Source: Vreelandella neptunia
GTDB lineage: Bacteria; Pseudomonadota; Gammaproteobacteria; Pseudomonadales; Halomonadaceae
Direction: 5' to 3'
DNA length: 64,000 nt
Assembly: GCF_034479615.1 (NCBI RefSeq)
Contig: NZ_CP140255.1
Location: 372,001-436,000 of the forward strand
The notes under the pieces: generated by a model
What the model was told of the DNA's origin: nothing
Databases searched by the model: none
What the model saw: only the letters and a program-made list of their open reading frames with translations
Program-made: the position numbers and the translations under genes
Part shown: positions 28,439 through 37,958 of the stretch, piece after piece
Layout: each line of letters begins with the position of its first letter
How positions within the stretch are numbered: the stretch's first letter is position 1

Positions 28439-29824
28439 CTACTGGGGGAGCTCAATGTCTGGCGCGACGCGCAGAAGCGCGTCATTAAAAATTGCTTTGA
28501 TGCGTGCTAGCGCGGCCTCGTCTTTACCTTCAAAGCGCATGACCAGAGCAGGCGTGGTGTTCGAGGGGCGGCACAGCCCCCAGCCATCCTGGTAGTCCAC
28601 GCGAATGCCGTCCAAAGTTGTTTTTATACCTTCGCCGAAGTCGCCCTCGCGAGCAAGCTTATCTACCAGAGAAAATTTGTTATCGTCGGTAACCGCTATA
28701 TTAATTTCCGGTGTGGCAACATCTTGGGGGAAGTTGGCAAAAAAAGTATCAGCATCGTCGGCTTGATTGGCGAGAATCTCCACCAGCCGAGCGGCGGCAT
28801 AGAGGCCATCGTCAAAGCCATACCAGCGCTCTTTGAAGAAAATGTGCCCGCTCATCTCTCCCCCAAGCTGAGCGCCGGTTTCCTGCATACGTGCCTTGAT
28901 CATCGAGTGCCCGGTACGCCACATTTCCGGTTCGCCGCCGGCCTCGCTGATGACTTTGACCAAATTGCCGGTGCACTTAATATCGAAAATAACCTTGGCC
29001 CCAGGTTGGCGCGCGAGCATATCGGTGGCAAACACCATGAGCAGGTGGTCGGGATAAATCAGCTTGCCAGAGGGCGTAACCACGCCCAGACGGTCGCCAT
29101 CTCCATCGAAGGCAAGACCGATATCGGCTCTGGTTTCGTGCACTTTGCGGATCAGATCCTGGACATTTTCCGGCTTGCCCGGATCAGGGTGGTGATTGGG
29201 AAAATTGCCGTCAATCTCCGCAAACAGCGGGATAGTCTCGATACCTAATCGTGCCAGCAGCTGTGGGCCGAGTTCCCCGGCAACGCCGTTGCCGCAGTCG
29301 ACCACGGCCTTGATCGGCCGATTGATCTTAACGTCGCCTAAGATGCGCGCTAAGTAGTGTTCACGAACATCCTGCTGGGTGATGCTGCCTTGCCCGCTCT
29401 CCATATCGCCAGTTTGAATGCGCTCGAAAAGGGCGGTAATCGCATCGCCAGAGAGCGTCTCGCCGCTCAGCACAATTTTAAAGCCGTTATAGTCAGGCGG
29501 ATTGTGGCTACCGGTGACCATTACGCCTGAGTGGGTGCCTTCCAGTATGTGAGTGGCAAAATAAAGTACCGGGGTGGGCACCATGCCAATATCGATCACG
29601 TCACGCCCTGCGGCGTTCAGGCCACGCATCAGCGCCGCTTGCAGCCGGGCACCTGAAAGGCGACCGTCGCGGGCAACGACCACGCTGGATTCGCCCCGCG
29701 CGGCGGCTTCAGAGCCGACAGCTCGCCCGATCATTTCGACTGTCTCTTCAGTGAGCGTGTCGTCAACGATACCGCGAATATCGTAGGCGCGAAAAATCGA
29801 AGCGGGTACAGACTGTGCGTTCAT
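28439..29824 (-). CDS. algC: Phosphomannomutase/phosphoglucomutase (AlgC type)
   Basis: Interconverts hexose 1- and 6-phosphates for exopolysaccharide, LPS core and nucleotide-sugar synthesis. The 461-residue enzyme has the phosphoserine Ser106 in VMVTGSHNPPDYNGFK, the Mg loop FDGDGDRLG, the sugar-binding loop GGEMSGHIFFKERW and the C-terminal phosphate-binding part with PSNTTPALVMRFEG. Length and motifs match the bifunctional P. aeruginosa AlgC rather than GlmM. No alginate genes are nearby. Confidence 0.93.
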   Translation of the reverse strand: MNAQSVPASIFRAYDIRGIVDDTLTEETVEMIGRAVGSEAAARGESSVVVARDGRLSGARLQAALMRGLNAAGRDVIDIGMVPTPVLYFATHILEGTHSGVMVTGSHNPPDYNGFKIVLSGETLSGDAITALFERIQTGDMESGQGSITQQDVREHYLARILGDVKINRPIKAVVDCGNGVAGELGPQLLARLGIETIPLFAEIDGNFPNHHPDPGKPENVQDLIRKVHETRADIGLAFDGDGDRLGVVTPSGKLIYPDHLLMVFATDMLARQPGAKVIFDIKCTGNLVKVISEAGGEPEMWRTGHSMIKARMQETGAQLGGEMSGHIFFKERWYGFDDGLYAAARLVEILANQADDADTFFANFPQDVATPEINIAVTDDNKFSLVDKLAREGDFGEGIKTTLDGIRVDYQDGWGLCRPSNTTPALVMRFEGKDEAALARIKAIFNDALLRVAPDIELPQ

Positions 29825-29885
29825 AGGGCTTCCCAGCTAAACAGACGTTTCCTTAAAAGGGTTCCTAAACAGGCGCGACCACTCG

Positions 29886-30344
29886 TTACTGACTGCCCGT
29901 ACTGCCAAACCCGCCGCTGCCCCTTGAGGAGTCTTCAAACGCGTCCACCAAGGAGAGTTCGGCCTGTACCACAGGCACAAGCACGTACTGTGCCAGCCGA
30001 TCGAAGGGGGTTAGCGTAAACGAGCTCTGACCACGGTTCCAGACCGAAATCATCAGTTCGCCTTGGTAATCAGAGTCGATTAAACCCACTAAATTGCCTA
30101 GCACGATGCCATGTTTATGCCCCAATCCGGAGCGCGGAAGGATCATGCCTGCCAAACCCGGATCTTCAATATAGATGGCAATGCCGGTGCGTACGAGCTG
30201 ACAATCACCGGGGGCTAATATTAACGGCTCATCCAGTAGGGCGCGCAGATCCATTCCCGCCGAGCCAGATGTCGCGTAGGCAGGGAGGTAGTCGTGCAAA
30301 CGCTCATCTAATACTTTGCACTGTAGGCGGGGGCGGGCACTCAT
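29886..30344 (-). CDS. dut: dUTP diphosphatase
   Basis: Hydrolyses dUTP to dUMP, limiting uracil in DNA and feeding thymidylate synthesis. The 152-residue trimeric dUTPase motifs are all visible: AGMDLRAL (motif 1), [11 protein letters not shown] (2), [14 protein letters not shown] (3), FDRLAQYV (4) and the C-terminal GSGGFGSTG (5), which closes over the active site. The start at 30344 overlaps the coaBC stop (ATGA); the longer frame is coaBC sequence in another phase. Confidence 0.97.
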   Translation of the reverse strand: MSARPRLQCKVLDERLHDYLPAYATSGSAGMDLRALLDEPLILAPGDCQLVRTGIAIYIEDPGLAGMILPRSGLGHKHGIVLGNLVGLIDSDYQGELMISVWNRGQSSFTLTPFDRLAQYVLVPVVQAELSLVDAFEDSSRGSGGFGSTGSQ

Positions 30345-31636
30345 GGGGATTCTCCAGATGTTTTCGTAGGGGCTGTTGTGGGTAGTAGGGCGAGCGCTTG
30401 ACGGATGATGGTGGTGGCCAGCTGGGTCTTCGGCTGTGCAGCTTCTGAGCGGCTCTCGACGCCTTGTGGAGTGCGCCAGAGTAACCATGCGGCGTTCTGG
30501 TCGCTGCCAAAGCCCAGGCCAGCCTGGGAGACGTCGTTGGCGACGATCATATCCAGCCCTTTGCGCTGTAATTTATCCCGTGCGTAGCGCTCAACCTCCT
30601 GGGTTTCGGCGGCAAAACCGATCACCAGCGGGCGCTGTTTGGCGGGCAGTGCCGCCACGCCGGCGATAATGTCGGGATTTTTAACCAGGGTCAGGGTGAG
30701 TGTGTCGCTATCATCCTGCTTTTTAAGCTTATGCTCGGCAGGGGCTGCCGCGCGATAGTCGGCGACAGCTGCGCAGCCGATAAACAGCGCCGCTTGAGGC
30801 GCTAGCCGCTGAGCTTCAGCGTGCATCTGCTCGGCTGACTCAACGTCAATCCGCGTGACGCCCTGGGGGGTGGGTAGGTTAACCGGCCCGCTAATCAGCG
30901 TTACCTTGGCCCCTTCCTTCACTGCCGCTGCGGCCAGGGAAAACCCCATTTTCCCCGAGCTGTGATTGGAGATGTAGCGCACGGGATCCAGCGGCTCACG
31001 GGTAGGGCCAGCGGTAATCACAATATGGGGGGCATGTGAGTGAGGCGCTGTGGTGATAGGGGCTGCAAGCAGCGCCGTAACTGCGCTAAAAATCTCTTCA
31101 GGCTCGCTCATGCGCCCCGGCCCCACATCGCCACAGGCTTGGTCACCGGCGGCGGGGCCGATCAGTTGCCAGCCATCATGCTCAAGCTGCGCTACGTTGC
31201 GTTGGGTGGCGGGGTGGCGCCACATCGCCTGGTTCATCGCCGGGGCAATCAATTTGGGCGCTTCTGAGGCCAAGCAGAGTGTGGTGAGCAGGTCGTCTGC
31301 CATGCCGTGCACCAAACGAGCGATAAGGTCGGCAGTCGCCGGAGCGATCAGCACGACATCCGCCCAGCGGGCCAGCTCAATATGCCCCATCCCCGCCTCA
31401 GCTTCGGGGTCGAGTAAAGAGGTGCGCACGGGCTCACCGGAGAGCGCCTGCAGCGTGAGCGGGGTAATAAAGGCTTGAGCCCCGTCGGTCATCACCACGC
31501 GCACCTCGCAGCCCACCTGCTTGAGCAGACGCACAAGCAACGCGCTTTTGTAGGCAGCGATACCCGCACTGACGCCGAGCAGTACGCGTTTGCCGGCGAG
31601 CGTCGAAGCGCTTGTCGAGTTAACAGCAGAGGCCAT
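30341..31636 (-). CDS. coaBC: Bifunctional phosphopantothenoylcysteine decarboxylase / phosphopantothenate-cysteine ligase
   Basis: Two consecutive steps of coenzyme A synthesis. The 431-residue protein has the N-terminal flavin-dependent CoaC half ([21 protein letters not shown], His in [29 protein letters not shown]) and the C-terminal CoaB half ([40 protein letters not shown]). The start at 31636 gives [11 protein letters not shown] before LAGKRVLLG; upstream in-frame codons extend to 31822 without a ribosome site. It is divergent from radC and translationally coupled to dut. Confidence 0.95.
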   Translation of the reverse strand: MASAVNSTSASTLAGKRVLLGVSAGIAAYKSALLVRLLKQVGCEVRVVMTDGAQAFITPLTLQALSGEPVRTSLLDPEAEAGMGHIELARWADVVLIAPATADLIARLVHGMADDLLTTLCLASEAPKLIAPAMNQAMWRHPATQRNVAQLEHDGWQLIGPAAGDQACGDVGPGRMSEPEEIFSAVTALLAAPITTAPHSHAPHIVITAGPTREPLDPVRYISNHSSGKMGFSLAAAAVKEGAKVTLISGPVNLPTPQGVTRIDVESAEQMHAEAQRLAPQAALFIGCAAVADYRAAAPAEHKLKKQDDSDTLTLTLVKNPDIIAGVAALPAKQRPLVIGFAAETQEVERYARDKLQRKGLDMIVANDVSQAGLGFGSDQNAAWLLWRTPQGVESRSEAAQPKTQLATTIIRQALALLPTTAPTKTSGESP

Positions 31637-31811
31637 GGTCAGTGATCCATATCCGCGTTCGTAAGGAGGCTTACCATACCATTGGCACCAACAATTTGGC
31701 ATATTGAGCACAAACAAGGTTAAGCTAGGTTTAATGAGGCTTATGGCTGTAAAGCGATGCGTGTTGAGGCTGGCTTCGATGGACAAAGATGGGCAGCACG
31801 GGTGAGGTGCG

Positions 31812-32486
31812 ATGGGAATCAATCACTGGCCGGAAGGTGAGCGGCCCCGGGAAAAGCTATTAAACAGTGGCGCCCAGGCGCTCTCAGATGCCGAGCTGCT
31901 GGCAATTTTTTTGCGCGTTGGCGTGCAAGGGAGTTCGGCGGTCGATTTAGCGCGGGATTTACTCAGCAGCTTCGGTGGCTTGCGCCAACTGCTAGAGGCC
32001 GATCAGGACAGCTTTTGTGCTGCCCGTGGCTTAGGTAGCGCCAAGTACGCTCAGCTCCAGGCGACGCTTGAGCTGTCGCGGCGCCATTTAGCCAGCCAGT
32101 TGGCGCGAGGCAATGCGCTGACATCACCTGCCTTGGTGCGCCACTACCTGAGTTCGCAGCTACGCCATTTAGGGCATGAGGAGTTTGCGGTACTTTTTTT
32201 GGATACTCAGCACCGAATTATTCGCTATGAATCGCTGTTTCGCGGTACCCTAGACAGCGCATCCGTTTACCCCCGCGAAGTTGCCAAGCGCGCGTTAGAA
32301 CTTAGCGCTGGCGCTGTTATCCTGGCGCATAATCACCCTTCCGGTGTGGCGGAGCCAAGCGATGCTGATCGACGTATCACGGAACGGCTAAAAGACGCGT
32401 TGGCACTTTTTGACGTGCGCGTGTTGGATCATTTCGTGGTGGGGGATGGAGAAGTGATCTCTTTTGCCGAGCGCGGCTGGCTATAG
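31812..32486 (+). CDS. radC: RadC-family JAMM/MPN+ protein
   Basis: The 224-residue protein begins with the RadC signature ([34 protein letters not shown]), a helix-hairpin-helix region ([22 protein letters not shown]) and then the JAMM metal motif [15 protein letters not shown]. The historic DNA-repair role is not well supported in the literature and its biochemical role is open. It is divergent from coaBC and precedes rpmB, the same order as in E. coli. GAGGTG lies very close to the ATG. Confidence 0.94.
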   Translation: MGINHWPEGERPREKLLNSGAQALSDAELLAIFLRVGVQGSSAVDLARDLLSSFGGLRQLLEADQDSFCAARGLGSAKYAQLQATLELSRRHLASQLARGNALTSPALVRHYLSSQLRHLGHEEFAVLFLDTQHRIIRYESLFRGTLDSASVYPREVAKRALELSAGAVILAHNHPSGVAEPSDADRRITERLKDALALFDVRVLDHFVVGDGEVISFAERGWL

Positions 32487-32573
32487 GCAGCGTCAGTATG
32501 CAGTGCTCTATGCAATATTGGCTAAGTAAAATGAGCAAAAAAGTGCCTTTTCAGCCTTTTTTGTGGGTTTTGC

Positions 32574-32602
32574 TTGCTGTAAGTCGGGTGCTCTGGTATA
32601 AA
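32574..32602 (+). promoter_or_regulatory. Candidate promoter of rpmB-rpmG-mutM
   Basis: TTGCTG, 17-bp spacer, then TATAAA in the extended -10 context TGGTATAAAG, with an A/T-rich stretch upstream that could act as an UP element. The same TGGTATAAAG occurs before rpsB. It lies about 140 bp before rpmB in the 258-bp radC-rpmB gap. Confidence 0.6.
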
Positions 32603-32744
32603 GTGCCACCTTTAAACTTGGGTTGAATAACGGATTTGGATAAAGCTTGGCGGTTAACGGCGTCGACACCTTCCCTGCTCCGGTTTGCCCGACAGTTTTG
32701 AACACTCAGGTTATTATATCCTGGCCAAGCAGTTGGAGGCTCTA

Positions 32745-32981
32745 ATGTCCAAAGTATGTCAGGTTACCGGCAAGCGTCCGGTAACTGGAAATAACGTTTC
32801 ACACTCCCAGCGTAAGACACGTCGTCGTTTCTTGCCGAACCTGCACACCCATCGTTTTTGGGTTGAGTCTGAGAACCGCTTCGTCAAGCTGCGCGTTTCC
32901 ACTAAAGGAATGCGCATCATCGACAAGAAAGGTATCGACACAGTTTTGGTTGCTATTCGTAAGCGTGGCGACGCTATCTAA
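32745..32981 (+). CDS. rpmB: 50S ribosomal protein L28
   Basis: The 78-residue L28 has the classic start [21 protein letters not shown] and continues [20 protein letters not shown] lies 5 nt before ATG 32745, which fixes the start; the frame upstream is untranslated leader. It is followed by rpmG with a 68-bp gap made partly of a tandem repeat. Confidence 0.97.
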   Translation: MSKVCQVTGKRPVTGNNVSHSQRKTRRRFLPNLHTHRFWVESENRFVKLRVSTKGMRIIDKKGIDTVLVAIRKRGDAI

Positions 32982-33004
32982 GCCAGCTTTATTATACAAA
33001 GCCC

Positions 33005-33042
33005 TTTGGGCCAGGTATTTTGGGCCAAGCATTTTGGGAGAG
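33005..33042. repeat. 14-bp tandem repeat between rpmB and rpmG
   Basis: TTTGGGCCAGGTAT (33005) and TTTGGGCCAAGCAT (33019) are followed by TTTGGGAGAG (33033), a third partial copy that supplies the rpmG Shine-Dalgarno site. Confidence 0.65.
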
Positions 33043-33049
33043 TTAAACC

Positions 33050-33205
33050 ATGCGCGATAAAATCAAGTTGGTGTCCAGTGCCGGTACAGGCCACTTCTAC
33101 ACCACTGATAAGAACAAGCGGAACACTCCGGATAAATTCGAGTTCAAGAAATTCGATCCGGTCATCCGTAAGCACGTGATCTACAAGGAAGCCAAGATCA
33201 AGTAA
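33050..33205 (+). CDS. rpmG: 50S ribosomal protein L33
   Basis: A 51-residue protein ([19 protein letters not shown]..., [26 protein letters not shown]) that is unmistakably L33. It lacks the paired CxxC motifs, so it is the zinc-free C- form. GGGAGAG lies upstream of ATG 33050. It completes the rpmB-rpmG pair, and a perfect terminator follows. Confidence 0.97.
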   Translation: MRDKIKLVSSAGTGHFYTTDKNKRNTPDKFEFKKFDPVIRKHVIYKEAKIK

Positions 33206-33253
33206 TCGCTTTTGCGATGTTGATCAGCTTCCACTGCAGGCGAGCGCCTGTTC

Positions 33254-33280
33254 AAAAACCCGGCCTCAAGCCGGGTTTTT
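33254..33280 (+). terminator. Intrinsic terminator after rpmG
   Basis: AAAAACCCGGC and GCCGGGTTTTT form a perfect 11-bp stem with a 5-nt loop and a T tail. mutM starts 83 bp later. Confidence 0.92.
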
Positions 33281-33362
33281 GCATGCATGTCTTTCGTGTA
33301 TCGCATGCTTCGCTAAACCACCTTCATTAGGCTGTCACTACAGGCAGGTACGATATCTAAAT

Positions 33363-34205
33363 ATGCCCGAACTTCCTGAAGTTGAAACCACCCGGCGCGG
33401 GATTGCTCCCTATATTGAAGGTCAGGAAGTCACCGAAGTGCTGGTGCGTCAGCCGCGGCTGCGTGTGCCCGTGCCCGATGATCTGGCCGAGCGGCTGGTC
33501 GGTGCGCGCATTGGAGTGTTGATGCGGCGGGCAAAATACCTGCAGATTCCTATCCAGGTGGGTGGCGCGCTTGAAGGAGACGCTAGCGCGACGCTGCTAT
33601 GGCATTTGGGGATGTCGGGCAGTCTGCGGATTGCCCGGGTGGGGGACTTGCCTAAAAAGCATGACCACGTGGACGTCGTGACTGCCAGCGGCTACGTGCT
33701 GCGCTATCATGATCCCCGTCGGTTTGGCTTTGTGGATTGGCAGGCCACAGACGCAGCGCAGGATAAGCGGCTTGCTCACTTGGGCCCGGAGCCCCTGTCT
33801 GATGCGTTTAACGGCAAATGGCTCTACACGCTTTCGCGTAACAAGCGCGTGGCGGTAAAGCCGTTTCTGATGGATAACCAAGTGGTGGTTGGTGCTGGCA
33901 ATATCTATGCGGCTGAAGCGCTCTTTATGGCCGGTATTGATCCGCGCCGTGCGGCGGGAAGAGTTTCCCGTGCTCGCTATGACGCCTTGGCCCTGGCCGT
34001 GAAAGAAGTGCTGGCGGCGGCAATTACCCAGGGCGGCACCACGCTGCGGGATTTTGTCAGTGGCCAGGGTGAGCCCGGCTACTTTGCCCAGCGCCTTAAT
34101 GTTTATGGTCGCCACGGTCAGCCTTGTTTGCGCTGTGGCGCTGAGCTTAGGCGCATTACGCTTGGCCAGCGTGCTAGTGTGTTCTGCCCCGGCTGTCAGC
34201 GCTAA
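33363..34205 (+). CDS. mutM: Formamidopyrimidine-DNA glycosylase
   Basis: Removes 8-oxoguanine and other oxidised purines, with AP-lyase activity. The protein is 280 residues from ATG 33363; the earlier frame start at 33279 lies in the terminator. It begins [12 protein letters not shown] (catalytic Pro2, Glu3), with Lys58 in [17 protein letters not shown], the intercalation loop HDPRRFGF, the helix-two-turn-helix around [18 protein letters not shown] and a C-terminal zinc finger [10 protein letters not shown]...FCPGCQR. The E. coli order rpmB-rpmG-mutM is kept. Confidence 0.97.
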   Translation: MPELPEVETTRRGIAPYIEGQEVTEVLVRQPRLRVPVPDDLAERLVGARIGVLMRRAKYLQIPIQVGGALEGDASATLLWHLGMSGSLRIARVGDLPKKHDHVDVVTASGYVLRYHDPRRFGFVDWQATDAAQDKRLAHLGPEPLSDAFNGKWLYTLSRNKRVAVKPFLMDNQVVVGAGNIYAAEALFMAGIDPRRAAGRVSRARYDALALAVKEVLAAAITQGGTTLRDFVSGQGEPGYFAQRLNVYGRHGQPCLRCGAELRRITLGQRASVFCPGCQR

Positions 34206-34265
34206 TGCCTACCTATCAGTGCTACTGTTTTATTGTAACTGTTCAGCTCATGCTGGCAGCCTAAA

Positions 34266-34440
34266 GGGTCGCGAGCTAAAGCTGCTTCCCACAACACCCT
34301 ATAGCCAGCACTAAGCCAGAAGCTATTTGTGGGAGGGCGATTTATCGTTGGTTCGACACGTCGACGAAGGGTGCTGAAGGCACCCCTTGGTGTCTTCCGG
34401 CTGGAAGCTTGGAGGGTCGCGAGCTAAAGCTGCCTCCCGC
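34266..34440. repeat. REP-like palindromic repeat cluster (mutM-rlmI gap)
   Basis: The 349-bp gap has no gene. It holds a 25-bp sequence, GGGTCGCGAGCTAAAGCTGC plus TTCCC or CTCCC, at 34266-34290 and again at 34414-34438 with one mismatch. Between them in the opposite orientation lies a related element, TGTGGGAGGGCGATTTATCG (34328-34347). Read on the minus strand, the two copies start GGGAGGCAGCTTTAGC or GGGAAGCAGCTTTAGC, the GGGAG-N-TTTA style of REP elements. A separate hairpin (34376-34397, 9-bp stem) lies inside. No REP-associated transposase is in the window. Confidence 0.65.
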
Positions 34441-34554
34441 GGGGGCAGCTATCTATGCCTGATGAAACAGCAGGTTGGCGAGTACAGCCTGAAACCTACT
34501 GAATAGTTACGTTTTATTTAAGTATTGCTTTGCTTACGTTTTTTGGAGATTGCT

Positions 34555-35745
34555 GTGACCCAACGCCTGCGACTGAATAAAAATGCCGACCGCCGCCTGA
34601 AAGCGGGCCATCTTTGGATCTACTCCAATGAGGTGGATATCAAAGAGACGCCGCTGAAAAACTTTGCGGCAGGCGAAACCGCACTGGTAGAAGCCTCCAA
34701 TGGCAAAGTGATGGCCGTCGCTTATGTGAATCCCCATTCGTTAATTGCTGCCCGGATAATGTCTCGTGACCCCGAGATGCGCTTGGATCGTTCGCTGTTT
34801 GTACACCGCTTTAATCAAGCGTTGGCACTGCGTCAGCGCCTGTATGCGCAGCCGTTCTACCGCTTGATTCACGGCGAAGGTGACCTGCTGCCAGGCTTGG
34901 TGATCGATCGCTTTGGTGATGTCCTCGTCGTGCAGCTCAATACCGCGGGTATGCAGGCGCTGGCGGATGAGATTGTCGATGCGCTGGAAAAAGTCATCAA
35001 ACCCGAGGTGATCGTCTTCCGTAACGATACAGGCGGCCGTCGTCAGGAAGGTCTTGAGGCCCATGTTGACGTCATCAAAGGCACGCTGCCTGACGAAGTG
35101 GTGCTCGAAGAGAACGGTGCCCGCTTTGTGGTGCCGGTGCTGAACGGTCAAAAGACCGGCTGGTTTTTTGATCACCGGGTTAATCGCGAATGGATCAATC
35201 GCAATGTGGAAGGTAAGCGCGTGCTGGACGTATTCAGCTACGTAGGTGGTTGGGGCGTGCAGGCGGCCGTTCATGGTGCGAAAAAGGTGATGTGCCTTGA
35301 CTCTTCAGGCCCGGCGCTGGAGCAAGTCGCCCGCAACGCCGAGCTGAACGGCGTGCAGGAGAAGGTAGCGGTTAGTGAGGGAGATGCGTTTGAAGCGTTA
35401 GCGGCGTTGAAGGCAGAGGGCGAGGAGTTTGACGTGGTCATTCTTGACCCGCCGGCGTTTATCAAAAAGCGCAAGGACATTCCCAACGGTGAGCGCGCCT
35501 ACGCCCGCTTGAACCGCGAGGCCATGCGCCTGCTGGGTCGCGATGGTCTGCTGTTGTCTGCGTCCTGCTCCATGCACCTGGCGCCCGAGCGTTTAATGGA
35601 CGTCGTGCGTGGGGCGGTTCGCCATCAGGATCGTCACGGGCAGGTGATTTTCCAAGGTCACCAAGGGCCTGATCACCCGGTGCATCCGGCTATCCCTGAA
35701 ACGTCTTACCTGAAGGCGCTGGGTGTGCGTGTGTTCCGCGACTAG
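34555..35745 (+). CDS. rlmI: 23S rRNA (cytosine1962-C5)-methyltransferase RlmI
   Basis: SAM-dependent methyltransferase with an N-terminal PUA domain (LRLNKNADRRLKAGHLWIYSNEV), a central EEHEE-like part and a C-terminal Rossmann core: DVFSYVGGWGVQAAVHGAKKV (SAM loop) and VVILDPPAFIKKRKDI. GTG at 34555 with TGGAGA upstream gives 396 residues, the E. coli length; the frame from 34525 lacks a ribosome site. It is transcribed alone after the REP cluster. Confidence 0.92.
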   Translation: MTQRLRLNKNADRRLKAGHLWIYSNEVDIKETPLKNFAAGETALVEASNGKVMAVAYVNPHSLIAARIMSRDPEMRLDRSLFVHRFNQALALRQRLYAQPFYRLIHGEGDLLPGLVIDRFGDVLVVQLNTAGMQALADEIVDALEKVIKPEVIVFRNDTGGRRQEGLEAHVDVIKGTLPDEVVLEENGARFVVPVLNGQKTGWFFDHRVNREWINRNVEGKRVLDVFSYVGGWGVQAAVHGAKKVMCLDSSGPALEQVARNAELNGVQEKVAVSEGDAFEALAALKAEGEEFDVVILDPPAFIKKRKDIPNGERAYARLNREAMRLLGRDGLLLSASCSMHLAPERLMDVVRGAVRHQDRHGQVIFQGHQGPDHPVHPAIPETSYLKALGVRVFRD

Positions 35746-35775
35746 TTCATGCGGCTAGGAGTCAGCGAAGCCCGA

Positions 35776-35807
35776 GTACAGGGGAGTCAAGGTACACAGG
35801 AGTTAGC
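35776..35807. repeat. 16-bp direct repeat carrying a Shine-Dalgarno
   Basis: GTACAGGGGAGTCAAG (35776) and GTACACAGGAGTTAGC (35792) are adjacent. A third relative, CTAGGAGTCAGC, ends at 35766. The AGGAG of the last copy is the ribosome site of the thioesterase gene (7 nt from ATG 35810). Confidence 0.55.
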
Positions 35808-35809
35808 CG

Positions 35810-36244
35810 ATGGAGTGGGCGCTGCCCGATCCTTTTGTGATCGATATTCGCGTGGCCGATGAGGCAATCGATGCTTATCAGCACGTCAACAACAGTGAAT
35901 ACCTGCGCTGGGTTGAGCAGATTAGCTGGGCTCACTCGGTCGCGCTCGGCCTCTCTATCGAGCGTTACCGAGAGCTTGACCGGGCCATGGTGGTTCACCG
36001 CCACGAGCTGGATTACCTCGCGCCTGCCTTTGCAGGTGATGAGCTACAGCTGGCTACCTGGATTGTCGATTGTGACGAGCGCTTCAGTCTAACGCGCCGT
36101 TTTCAGCTGGTGCGTGTCAACGATGCGAAAACACTGCTATACGCCCGTACACGCTTTGCCTGCGTGGCGCTTTCAACGGGGCGGCCCAAACGGCTGCCTG
36201 AGGAGTATCGACGTATCTACGGCAACGCAGTTATTGTGGAGTGA
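35810..36244 (+). CDS. Acyl-CoA thioesterase, 4HBT hotdog family
   Basis: The 144-residue hotdog-fold protein hydrolyses an acyl thioester; the substrate is not evident. The active-site pattern of the 4-hydroxybenzoyl-CoA thioesterase group is seen in DEAIDAYQHVNNSEYLRWVEQ (Asp-x-x-x-H-V-N-N-x-x-Y), followed by VVHRHELDYLAPAFAGDEL and RRFQLVRVNDAKTLLYARTRFACV. It follows rlmI after 64 bp and precedes a strong terminator, so it may be cotranscribed with rlmI. Confidence 0.87.
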   Translation: MEWALPDPFVIDIRVADEAIDAYQHVNNSEYLRWVEQISWAHSVALGLSIERYRELDRAMVVHRHELDYLAPAFAGDELQLATWIVDCDERFSLTRRFQLVRVNDAKTLLYARTRFACVALSTGRPKRLPEEYRRIYGNAVIVE

Positions 36245-36298
36245 CTAAGAAAGAAGTGGATTTTTTCGTGTAGAACCGGCAATCGCTAGATTTTTCTC

Positions 36299-36330
36299 CT
36301 AAAAAACGCCTTAACCGGCGTTTTTTTTGT
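36299..36330 (+). terminator. Intrinsic terminator before ald
   Basis: AAAAAACGCC and GGCGTTTTTT pair around a 6-nt loop, followed by further T (36321-36328, then GTTTTG). It ends the rlmI-thioesterase unit. Confidence 0.9.
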
Positions 36331-36418
36331 TTTGTGTTCCTGGGGTGGTGATCAACGTTAGCTGTGCTGTAATTTGCTTAACAACATGACTCACCTTTAA
36401 AAGCACAGGAAAAATCCA

Positions 36419-37537
36419 ATGAAAATTGCCGTCCCCAAAGAGATCAAAAATCACGAGTATCGCGTGGCCTTAACCCCTACCGGCGCGCGGGAATTAGCCG
36501 GGCGCGGCCATCAGGTGAGCGTTCAGGCCGGTGCTGGAGAAGGTGCAGGCTTTAGCGATGCTGATTTTCAAGCCGCCGGCGCACAAATAGAAGCGGATGT
36601 GGAGACTTTGTGGCGCAACGCTGAGCTGATCCTCAAGGTGAAAGAGCCGCAGCCGGACGAAGTGGCGCGACTCACCCCACAGCATACGCTGTTCACCTAT
36701 CTGCATCTGGCCGCTGAAGAGCCCCTTACCCGTGGACTGATGGAGAGCGGTGCCACCTGTATCGCCTATGAAACCATTACCGATACCCGCGGTGGTCTGC
36801 CGCTGCTGGCGCCAATGAGCACCGTAGCGGGTCGCATGGCAGTACAGGCGGGAGCCCATAGCCTGGAGAAGGCCCAAGGCGGTGCGGGCGTGCTGCTGCC
36901 CGGTGTGCCGGGTGTGGCGCCAGGTAAGGTAACCGTGATCGGGGGTGGCGTGGTAGGCGAAAACGCTGCGCGCATGGCGTTAGGGTTAGGCGCGGAGGTT
37001 ACCATTCTGGATAAGTCGTTAGCGCGGCTTGAAGTACTCGATGATCGTTATCAGGGCCGCATCAAAACGGTTTACTCCACCGCAGACGCACTGGAAACGG
37101 CCACCCGTGAGTCTGACATGATCATTGGTGCGGTGCTGGTGCCCGGCGCCGCTGCACCAAAACTAATCACTCGCAGTATGCTGGCCGATATGAAGCCCGG
37201 CAGCGTGCTGGTCGATGTTGCGATCGATCAGGGTGGCTGTTTTGAAACCAGCAAGCCCACCACTCATGCCGAGCCGACCTATATCGTCGATGGGGTGGTG
37301 CACTACTGCGTGGCCAATATGCCCGGCGCGGTAGCACGTACCTCCACCCAGGGGCTGACCAACGCCACGCTGCCCTTTGTACTCGCCCTGGCAGATAAGG
37401 GCTGGCAGCAGGCGCTGCGTGACGACCCGCACTTCCTGCCGGGCCTTAACGTGCACGCGGGGCAAGTCACCTACCAGGCCGTAGCGGATGCCTTTGGGCT
37501 GGAAAGTATTGACCCTGCGAGCGTTGTTGGCCGCTAA
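36419..37537 (+). CDS. ald: Alanine dehydrogenase
   Basis: Reversible NAD-linked conversion of L-alanine to pyruvate and ammonia. The 372-residue protein starts [22 protein letters not shown] and has the catalytic Lys in [12 protein letters not shown], His in [10 protein letters not shown], the NAD motif [17 protein letters not shown] and [18 protein letters not shown], then [27 protein letters not shown] lies upstream. It is flanked by a terminator and converges with slyX, so it is monocistronic. The sequence fits Ald better than the transhydrogenase alpha subunit, which lacks the GGCFETS context. Confidence 0.95.
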   Translation: MKIAVPKEIKNHEYRVALTPTGARELAGRGHQVSVQAGAGEGAGFSDADFQAAGAQIEADVETLWRNAELILKVKEPQPDEVARLTPQHTLFTYLHLAAEEPLTRGLMESGATCIAYETITDTRGGLPLLAPMSTVAGRMAVQAGAHSLEKAQGGAGVLLPGVPGVAPGKVTVIGGGVVGENAARMALGLGAEVTILDKSLARLEVLDDRYQGRIKTVYSTADALETATRESDMIIGAVLVPGAAAPKLITRSMLADMKPGSVLVDVAIDQGGCFETSKPTTHAEPTYIVDGVVHYCVANMPGAVARTSTQGLTNATLPFVLALADKGWQQALRDDPHFLPGLNVHAGQVTYQAVADAFGLESIDPASVVGR

Positions 37538-37597
37538 GCTGTTGAGCGCTAGCTGCCGGCGGCTAATTAATTAGTCGCATCCGGGGCTGGCGTTAGC

Positions 37598-37846
37598 TCA
37601 GTAGTGGGGCGGAAGTTCATCCTCGGGGCGCTGGTCGCCCTGGGGTTCGCTTGCCTGGAGTGCCTGGTGCTGCTCACGCAGGCGTTCGCGCATTAGCCCG
37701 CTGAGCTGCTCCAGTTTCTCCAGACGGCGCTCCTGTTGTACCACCGCTTGATCCAGGGTATCCAGCCAGTGCTCTTGGTGGGCTATGCGACTCTCTAAAG
37801 ATTCAAGACGTTGAGCCAGGTCAACAGGCGATAATTCGTGGGTCAT
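37598..37846 (-). CDS. slyX: SlyX family protein
   Basis: An 82-residue coiled-coil protein of unknown function. Heptads run through RLESLESRIAHQEHWLDTLDQAVVQQERRLEKLEQL, and the C terminus ends in the family hallmark PPHY. It is convergent with ald and divergent from the cold-shock-domain gene. Confidence 0.9.
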   Translation of the reverse strand: MTHELSPVDLAQRLESLESRIAHQEHWLDTLDQAVVQQERRLEKLEQLSGLMRERLREQHQALQASEPQGDQRPEDELPPHY

Positions 37847-37958
37847 GATAACATTGCAGCCTTATGTAGTAGTATGCCGGTGCTATTGGGAATGGGCCTG
37901 ATAGTGCGGGTATTGTCCTTCGTCTGTTACCCATACAACAAGAGAGCTTTTTTTTTCT

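Noticed and set aside
33279..33362. N-terminal extension of mutM
   Set aside because: It begins inside the rpmG terminator, and the enzyme needs Pro2 next to its start Met at 33363.
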